Shown piece after piece: positions 57,776-64,000 of a stretch of DNA of 64,000 nt. The notes below the pieces were generated by a model. The model was not told the DNA's origin. It made no database searches and saw only the letters and a list, made by a program, of their open reading frames with translations. The stretch is taken from contig NC_134974.1 in the NCBI RefSeq assembly GCF_965638725.1, positions 2,502,143 through 2,566,142 on the forward strand, read 5' to 3'. Source of the DNA: Aptenodytes patagonicus (lineage: Eukaryota > Chordata > Aves > Sphenisciformes > Spheniscidae). The position numbers and the translations under genes were made by a program. Position 1 is the first letter of the stretch, and each line of letters opens with the position of its first letter.

Positions 57776-59559
57776 AGCCGCCGGCAAAATCCCGCAGCTC
57801 CGGCCACCAGCTAAGCTGGACTGGGACCTCCAGCGCGTCCCCTCCTGCAGGTCCCCAGCCCGCCCAGAGGGACCCACGCAGGGGACACCCCTGGGTGAGT
57901 CCCAGAGTGTCCCTTCTCGCGTCAGCCCCCAAATCCCAACCAACCCCATCGCTCCCACTCCAGAAATCCCGAACAAGGCGGCACTGTCCCCACTCAGTCG
58001 GGTCTCTGTCCCGCGCCTGTCCTGAGCCGTCGGGGCGGCCCCAGCTGATAATACCCCGAGTGTTTGAGACCTCGTTTCAGCTGAAGAGCCCTTTTTTTTT
58101 TGCTTCTTGTGCTGCCAGAGGACATTGTCCCCTGCTACAGCCTCCCCCCGACAACGTGTCTGCTGGGTCTGGGCAGCCCTCCCAACACCGCCGGGTCCAA
58201 AGCCACTGCGGCGAAGAGATTTCGGTCCCTGCGGCGCAGAGGGACCCCGCATCGCCACGTCCCCCATCTTCGCCTGTGGGGTTTGGCTCCAGGTCCCTTC
58301 TCGGGGAGGAACGTCGCAGGTTTGGGTTGTCACACGTGAGCCACACCTTTCAGTAGGTGACAACCCGAAGCGAAGGGCTCGGGCAGGCAGATGGGTCACA
58401 TCCAGCTCCTGACGGAGTCGCCCGGCCAGGCTGCACCCCATGGCCTCAGGGAACCCCGAAAACACAGCAGCTCAACCCCCTGGAGGCATCAGCATCCTCC
58501 GCCAGGCCCCTGGTTGGCATTTTCCCCACGCCGGGTGCTGGCGGGGCCAAGCTGAGACCGGCTCTATTTAGGAGCAGGGGACATGGGATCCTCTTGGCTC
58601 ACGGCGGCGGTGGGGAGAGGAGGAGGAGGAGGAGGCGGCAGAAATAGCCCCAGCTGAAAGCTGAGCGCTGGCGAAAGGGCTTGGCACCGGCAGAAATGAG
58701 CCGCGCACAGGGAACAGGGAGGAAAAGGGAGAAAAAAAAAAACCTAAAGCCCCAAAGGAATGTTGATCCCGGGCAAAGCCCAGCGGGGAGGAGGGTGAGG
58801 GCTGCTCTCAGCCTCTCAGGTGCGTGAATCCGGCCTGTCGTCCCCCCCAAAAAAGGGTGTTTTGGGGCTCAGCGGTGGCCTGGGCAGGGAGATTCGCAGG
58901 TCGGAGGGGTTGCATTGGGGTTTCCTTTGCTGTCCCGCTTCCCAGGGTCGCCGTCCCTCCGACACCGCGTCAGTGCAGGGGCCGTGGCCATGGATCGGGG
59001 CCCAGGGGTGCCGTGGCGGGGAGCGGGGGGCAGTGGGGCTGTGCGAGGTGCCCCCCACCCCTGGCTTTGAGGCAGCCCTTCTCCTAGCCCTGGCAGTGAT
59101 GCCGGCTTCGGGTGTCTCCCTCCTATTTCTAGCTCCACGTCAGGCTTCAGACACAAAGCCGAGATATTTTTGCCGTGCGGCATCAGGACCAAACACCTCC
59201 AGACTCAGCAACGCCGCAAAAAAACCCTTATTGGGGTTTTTTTGCACCAAACTTCCCTGTGCTTGACCCACAAAGTGCCCTCCTACAGCCCAAGGTTCGG
59301 GGGTGCCGTGGCACCCCATTTCTTCACACGCAGGTAAAAAGAAACCTTTGCCAGCTCCTTGGAGGCTGAAAACGGTCCGTTATCCCCCCAGATCCTGGGC
59401 TGGAGGCTGCAGGAGTGAATCGGGAATCGTTGTGGGAAATCTCCCATCCTCTGTAGGTTTAATATATTCCCGTCTCGAGGGGTCCAGCGCGCAGGATCCC
59501 CTCCTGCGCGTCCGCGTCGGCCATCCACCCCCTCCCCGGCGCGGGTGGGAGCCGCTGAC
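57776..59559. other. Non-coding region upstream of MLLT11
   Basis: No gene or repeat family recognised. A GAGGAGGAGGAGG run lies at 58618-58632 and A runs at 58731 and 59217. Confidence 0.5.
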
Positions 59560-59730
59560 TCATCTGCCCATCGTCTCTCCCCCCCCCATGACGAAGGGGA
59601 ATTCGTCGAGCGGCTTCGAGGGGCTGCATTGCAGACCCAGACGCGCCAGCAGACAAAAGCGACGCTGCGACGCCCGCGGCTTCCCAGCACAAAGAGCCCG
59701 GCCGGCATCGAGCCCATCCATCCTCGACAG
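59560..59730 (+). promoter_or_regulatory. MLLT11: Possible untranslated first exon of MLLT11
   Basis: An AP-1-type site TGACTCAT lies at 59556-59563, and a strong donor CGACAG|GTAAGGG ends a possible exon at 59730. MLLT11 in human has a non-coding first exon and one coding exon, so a plus-strand first exon is expected in this interval. Not demonstrated. Confidence 0.35.
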
Positions 59731-61337
59731 GTAAGGGATGGGCAGGATGCGGGTGGAGAGGGATGAAAGGCAAGAGGATGCTGTTTTGGGGAAGAGATTT
59801 GGGTGGAGGGGGGCACTGGCACCCCAGGATTTTTTTTTGGGGGGGAAGTAAGCAACAGCCAGCGGGGATTAAGCGGATAAAGGTGTTTTTGCCCCCACGG
59901 GACGAGCGGACCACACTGATCCTAGGGGAGATGCTCTTCCCTGGGGGTGACACGCAACGCAGGAGGTTTTTTTTTCCCCCGCATCGATTGCCTTTTCTGG
60001 ATATTTGAATTTTTTATTTCTTGTCACTAAACTCCCTTCCCCCCCCCCCCTTTGAAGAAGCTTTAAAAGCCATTGTCCGCAACATCCGTCACCGTTAAAT
60101 AATTCGCCACTGTTGCGCAGAAAGATACCCAGGGATATATCCCCGGGGGGGAGGCTATTTCAAAGCTCTGTGGCTCGGTTTACCCAGGGGGGTGACACAG
60201 GAGCCTTTCATAGCCTCTGAGTTACATCGGGAATCTTAAATTTAGCAGCTGGTCACCCCACATCGCACGGACGGGGAGCGAGGGAGGGCGTGATTCAAGG
60301 TATGTCTGAATCATCCTTTAGGATTTGGGTTCCCAGGGCTTAAAATGGGGGAATCAGCGGGAAAAGGAGGATATTTTGGGTCAACCAGTCGATTTCTTTT
60401 TTCCCACCTCCGTTGCCAAATGCACGGAAGTGAATGACATAATTCTGCCAGGGAAAAGCAAGTCGGCGCGGCAGTGACTCAGCTCAGGCCATGCTGTGCC
60501 GGAGAAAAAGCTGAACCACGTCCCCGCCCGCTCTTTCCCAATTCTCCGTGGATCCGGGTGGGGTTGCGGGAGGGGCTCTGCGGCACGGCACGGCGGGATG
60601 GCGGACACACAGCCGGCACTGGCGGGGTGGGTGGGGTGCGATGGCAACGCTCAGCAATGCTTCTTCCAGCCCTTTCTAGAGGGTTCAGTCACGGTCCCCC
60701 AGGGCGATGTGATGCCACGAGGGCCGGGGAGGGAAGGGACGGCATGGGCTCTACGGGCAGTGGGGGGATGCACAGGGACCCCCCCTCGCTGCCCGCTCTG
60801 TGGGGAGCTCGGCACAGGGAAAGGACAAGACCCTCTTGCACGGTTTGGTGGAAAAAGGGTTCATTTGGATCCCGCTTTCTGTCCCTCCTGGCAGAGCGGG
60901 ATGTGGGGGACAGCCCGTCTTTGCTCCCTGCTGATGCCACCCCACAGGCACGGCAGTGCCCAGGATGGATGTTGGGAGATGCGGTTGGGAAGGGGCTAGC
61001 CCCCACCCTGGCCTTCCTTCCCACGCTCCCCTTTGTGCAGATGGGGAAACTGAGGCACAGGGCAACGAGTCCCCTCCAAATTACGACTCAGAGAAGGGCC
61101 GTGACCAAGGCCATGGATAAGACCAGTGGCAGGGCTCAAGTCTGCATTTAGACCCAGCCTAGAGTCAAACCTCCATGACACCACACTCTCCTGCCCCATC
61201 GATTTTTTGGCGGGGGGGGATTTGGTCAGTATGGCAACACCTGAGAGTTTCGGCCGCTTTGGGGAAGCTGTCCTCCTGTACCTTTGGTAGAGCTTTTCGC
61301 CTCCTCTTCTCTCCCCTTGCCCCCTTCGCCTTCACAG
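59731..61337 (+). other. MLLT11: Probable MLLT11 intron 1
   Basis: Ends at a good acceptor CTTCACAG (61330-61337). A MIR/CORE-like fragment starts with the 14-bp motif at 61043-61056 and may extend to about 61180. No exon seen. Confidence 0.4.
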
Positions 61338-61344
61338 CCCGAAC

Positions 61345-61614
61345 ATGCTGGACACCATCAGCAGCCAGTACGATTCCTTCATCTACTGGAGGATGCCGAT
61401 CCCGCGGCTGGACGTGGCGGAGCTGGAGGGGCTGGGGCTCAGCGACGTGGCCCTCTACAAACCCAAAGGAGGGCTGGGCAAGCTCGCCAGCGAGCGGGAT
61501 CAGGTCAGCCAGGACATCTCCGACGAAGAGGACGGTCTGCTGCAGTTCAACAGCTTTAATTTCTGGAGAGCTCCTATCGCCAGCATTAGCTCGTTAGATT
61601 TCGATCTAATTTGA
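61345..61614 (+). CDS. MLLT11: MLLT11 / AF1q transcriptional cofactor
   Basis: Single coding exon (acceptor ending 61337, ATG at 61345), 89 aa against 90 in human. Conserved blocks: SSQYDSFIYWRMPIPRLD, ELEGLGLSDVALYK, and DGLLQFNSFNFWRAPIASIS with a Leu/Asp-rich end. The Leu-rich segment near residues 22-32 matches the family's nuclear export signal region. AF1q is a vertebrate protein without a known fold, enriched in neurons and haematopoietic progenitors, that binds TCF7 in Wnt signalling and is destroyed by chaperone-mediated autophagy. The centre (residues 40-60) diverges, the ends are strongly kept. Confidence 0.96.
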   Translation: MLDTISSQYDSFIYWRMPIPRLDVAELEGLGLSDVALYKPKGGLGKLASERDQVSQDISDEEDGLLQFNSFNFWRAPIASISSLDFDLI

Positions 61615-63190
61615 AGCCCTCCTTTCTGCCCTCCTCACCCCCCCTGCCCTCTCCCTCTCTGCTAGGCATGCAAGGATTTGGTTTTGTTGTTGTTTTGGAG
61701 GTTGGTTTTTTTTTGCTTCCGGGCAGTTTTTGACATTGTTAATTAACTCAGCAGTTCACCCCAGCCCTGATGGTGGTGGGCTCCCCACAAAACTTCAACC
61801 TCTCTCCACCTTCTCCCTCTTTTCTTCCTTTCTTGCAGTAGCGCTGGAAACCCCATGACGGTGCAAGGAGGGGGTAACAGCACAGGGGGCAAATACAAGG
61901 GGAGGGGGCAGAAACAGCCACCCCATTGCCCCACATCCACATGCCAGCGGGTGCGGGAGGTGCTGGGAGGTTTCTGCCACCACCCCGCACCCTGCGGCTG
62001 TGTGACCGTGGGTGTCCCCGTGCTCTGGGACGAGTGTTTGAGCTCATTTCTCATGTGCTTTTTTAAGAAGCTCATTTGTGCAAAGGGAGCAGCGCAGGAC
62101 TGATGGGAATCCTCTTCGTTTTGCAGAAAGCATCGTCCCCGCTCCTCTCCCAGGGATGCAGAGACCCTCTGCGCTCCCCTGGCCCAGTTTCTCCAAAAGC
62201 CGCTTCGCTCCTTAACCTTCCCTTCGGGATAATCAAGGTGAAAGAGGCAGGGATGTGCTCGGAACACAGGCAAAAACCTCTTTCTTGAAATAAATAATCT
62301 CTTTGAGCCTTGTGGCTTGAGCCCAAGCAGGAGAAATGATGGCCAGGAGGGTAAATACACATGGAAATGCTCTGACCTTGCTTGGTGGGGTCAAGGCTGG
62401 ATGTTCACTGCCTGAAATTTGATTTTTCTCCCTTTTTTATCCCCCGCGTACTTTATCCCAGGTGTGACTCCCTACTGGGACAGAGGCCAGGTGCATCGTG
62501 GGGTCCAGATGGGTAACAGGGGCTGAGCTGAAAGATAAGACAGAGAATTTAGTTTGATCTTACCCCGAAATGAAAACGCTTCTGGTTCCCCACCCAATTA
62601 ATCAACCCCTTTAAAAATAACAATGAAAAAATGCTGCATTCACTCAAGTGGAAGCCTTGCATTTTCCTCGGGGGTTTTCACCTGTGGTCTCCGTGGGCTG
62701 AGGTTTATTTCTGAGCATCATCCCAAAATGGAGGGGGGGGGGGAACCCACCCTGAATAATTTTTGGCTTTTAAACAGGTTTTTTTTTTTCCAAGACTGTT
62801 TTCTGGGAGAGTGAATGCGACTGGTTTGTCTTCTTGAATGTGCTTTTTGGGGGTTTAATTGGGGTGAAGTTGTGATGTGGAGCATCCCAAAACTGTCCTA
62901 AGAGTTGAGGGGGTACGTGGCTGGGGGAAGGCTGAGGCAGCACCTAAAAGGTGCCCCAAAATAGGCAAATATTGGAAAAATCTGCACTCTATTATGAAAA
63001 TGGAGCACAGCTCTCCTGTAACCTCCAGAAATGACCCAGCCTGCTGACTTTGAACCACCCATGTTAAACCAGAGGTGAAAAATGTAAACTCTCCTATGCA
63101 GAGCTGTTTGATTTCTGTGTTCCCAGCTGGGAAAACCCGCAGAAGTATTTATTATGAAACTTTAAATAAAATGATTTAAAAACATTCACA
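61615..63190 (+). other. MLLT11: MLLT11 3' UTR
   Basis: Two plus-strand AATAAA signals, at 62289-62294 and 63165-63170, suggest short and long 3' UTR forms. Confidence 0.55.
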
Positions 63191-64000
63191 TTCCTGTGGA
63201 CACTTAAAAAAATTCATGTAGACCGGCATCAAGTTCTTTCCGTAATTTGCCATTAAATTGTTTTAAATCTTTTTATGGTGAGCTGAGAACTGACACGAGA
63301 ACACATACCCATGTGTATTTGCAAAGGCCGTGGAGGATTTAAGTGTGGAGAAACTAAGCCTAAGGGATTATTTTAAGAACGTTAAGGATATTATTTAAAC
63401 TTCAGCTTTTCCAAACCCCACAGGAAAACGTCCCAGAGGAAACCCAGAGAAGAAGGAGGCCCCAGGGTTTCACATTTACTCCAAAACGAGCACTTGGAGT
63501 GTGTCAGAGGCACCTGAGGGGGTAACGCACCACAGAGAGGGGGGCTTCAGCACCCCGAGGGGGGACAATCCTAGACAGGAAGGCACTCAGAGGAGACAAG
63601 AGACACACAAACTACTTACATACACAAATCTATTTATAGACACAGATCTATCGAAGGGCCGAGGGCTCTGCGAGGCGTGAGGACCAGCCCCGCCGCCTCA
63701 GGGAGGCGCCACCGCCGCCGCCCTTTTATACTTGGCGCCTAAACGCCTCTGCCGGAACTAACTACAGGGGCGCATCATCCTCTTCCGCGGTTAGCGCCAC
63801 CGGTCGCTTCTTCCTGCTATCCTTCCGCTAGAGAAAATACTCCCCTTTTAGAGCTCCCCCGTTCTCGCCGCCCTCCCCCAGGCCTCTGGACGGGGAGGCG
63901 GCCGGGGAAAAGAAGGAGGAATCCGCTAAGCCCGCCCCGTGCCCTCTGCGACAGAGCGAGGGGACGTCCGATCTGCCCTTCCTCCGCCGACGGCGACGGA
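63191..64000. other. Unassigned right edge, GC-rich from 63650
   Basis: A/T-rich to about 63600, then abruptly CpG-rich. On the minus strand there is a TATAAAA box at 63730-63724 in a CpG context, promoter-like. Human synteny would place GABPB2 next, on the plus strand, but no exon of it is recognisable. An old LTR-type promoter cannot be excluded. Confidence 0.35.

Noticed and set aside
59283-59953. Overlapping minus-strand frames upstream of MLLT11
   Set aside because: No domain, no conserved motif and no splice context; plus-strand first exon of MLLT11 is a better reading.

Overview
The window is vertebrate nuclear DNA, almost certainly from a bird (a GC-rich microchromosome). Intron-exon genes, compact introns, CpG-island promoters, many G/C-rich minisatellites and two CR1 LINE tails point that way. 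Gene order matches the human 1q21.3 block: ARNT(-), a cortexin-domain gene (+), SETDB1(+), CERS2(-), MINDY1(-), PRUNE1(+), BNIPL(+), CDC42SE1(-), MLLT11(+). ANXA9 and C1orf56, which sit inside this block in human, are not recognisable here.

Layout. 1-3.7 kb: intron 1 and first coding exon of ARNT, reading leftward from a CpG-island promoter. 4-5 kb: telomere-like minisatellite. 6.6-6.8 kb: terminal exon of a CTXND-type membrane microprotein. 7.0-8.1 kb: 72-bp proline-coding minisatellite. 8.2-27.5 kb: SETDB1 (21 coding exons, 1,275 aa). 28.7-35.3 kb: CERS2 (10 coding exons, 378 aa), tail to tail with SETDB1. 36.4-39.7 kb: MINDY1 (9 coding exons, 485 aa). 40-43.8 kb: successive simple-sequence arrays and a long hairpin. 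43.9-48.2 kb: PRUNE1 (8 coding exons, 422 aa). 48.8-50.5 kb: BNIPL (8 coding exons, 279 aa). 50.6-52.5 kb: CDC42SE1 (3 coding exons, 78 aa), tail to tail with BNIPL. 52.5-61.3 kb: repeat-rich, no coding gene recognised. 61.3-63.2 kb: MLLT11 (89 aa) and its 3' UTR. All exon sets were assembled by hand from family resemblance and splice signals; every junction keeps reading phase and the totals are close to the human lengths.

Most unusual observation: intron 11 of SETDB1 holds an intact, same-strand open frame (16734-17247) ending in a Hakai/CBLL1-type RING domain. It has no ATG at all, starts at a splice acceptor whose phase fits SETDB1 exon 11, and is followed by a polyadenylation signal. It looks like an alternative last exon giving a protein with the SETDB1 triple Tudor region and a RING in place of MBD and SET. 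Other points: two GC-AG introns at equivalent AAG|GCAAG sites in CERS2 and MINDY1, an in-frame weak-donor intron in PRUNE1, a near-perfect 50-bp hairpin beside the PRUNE1 promoter, and a 14-bp motif repeated eight times.

The genes are mostly broadly expressed housekeeping or regulatory genes (chromatin silencing, very-long-chain ceramide synthesis, K48-deubiquitination, phosphatase/nucleotidase-like signalling, Rho-GTPase scaffolding). They share syntenic history rather than a pathway.
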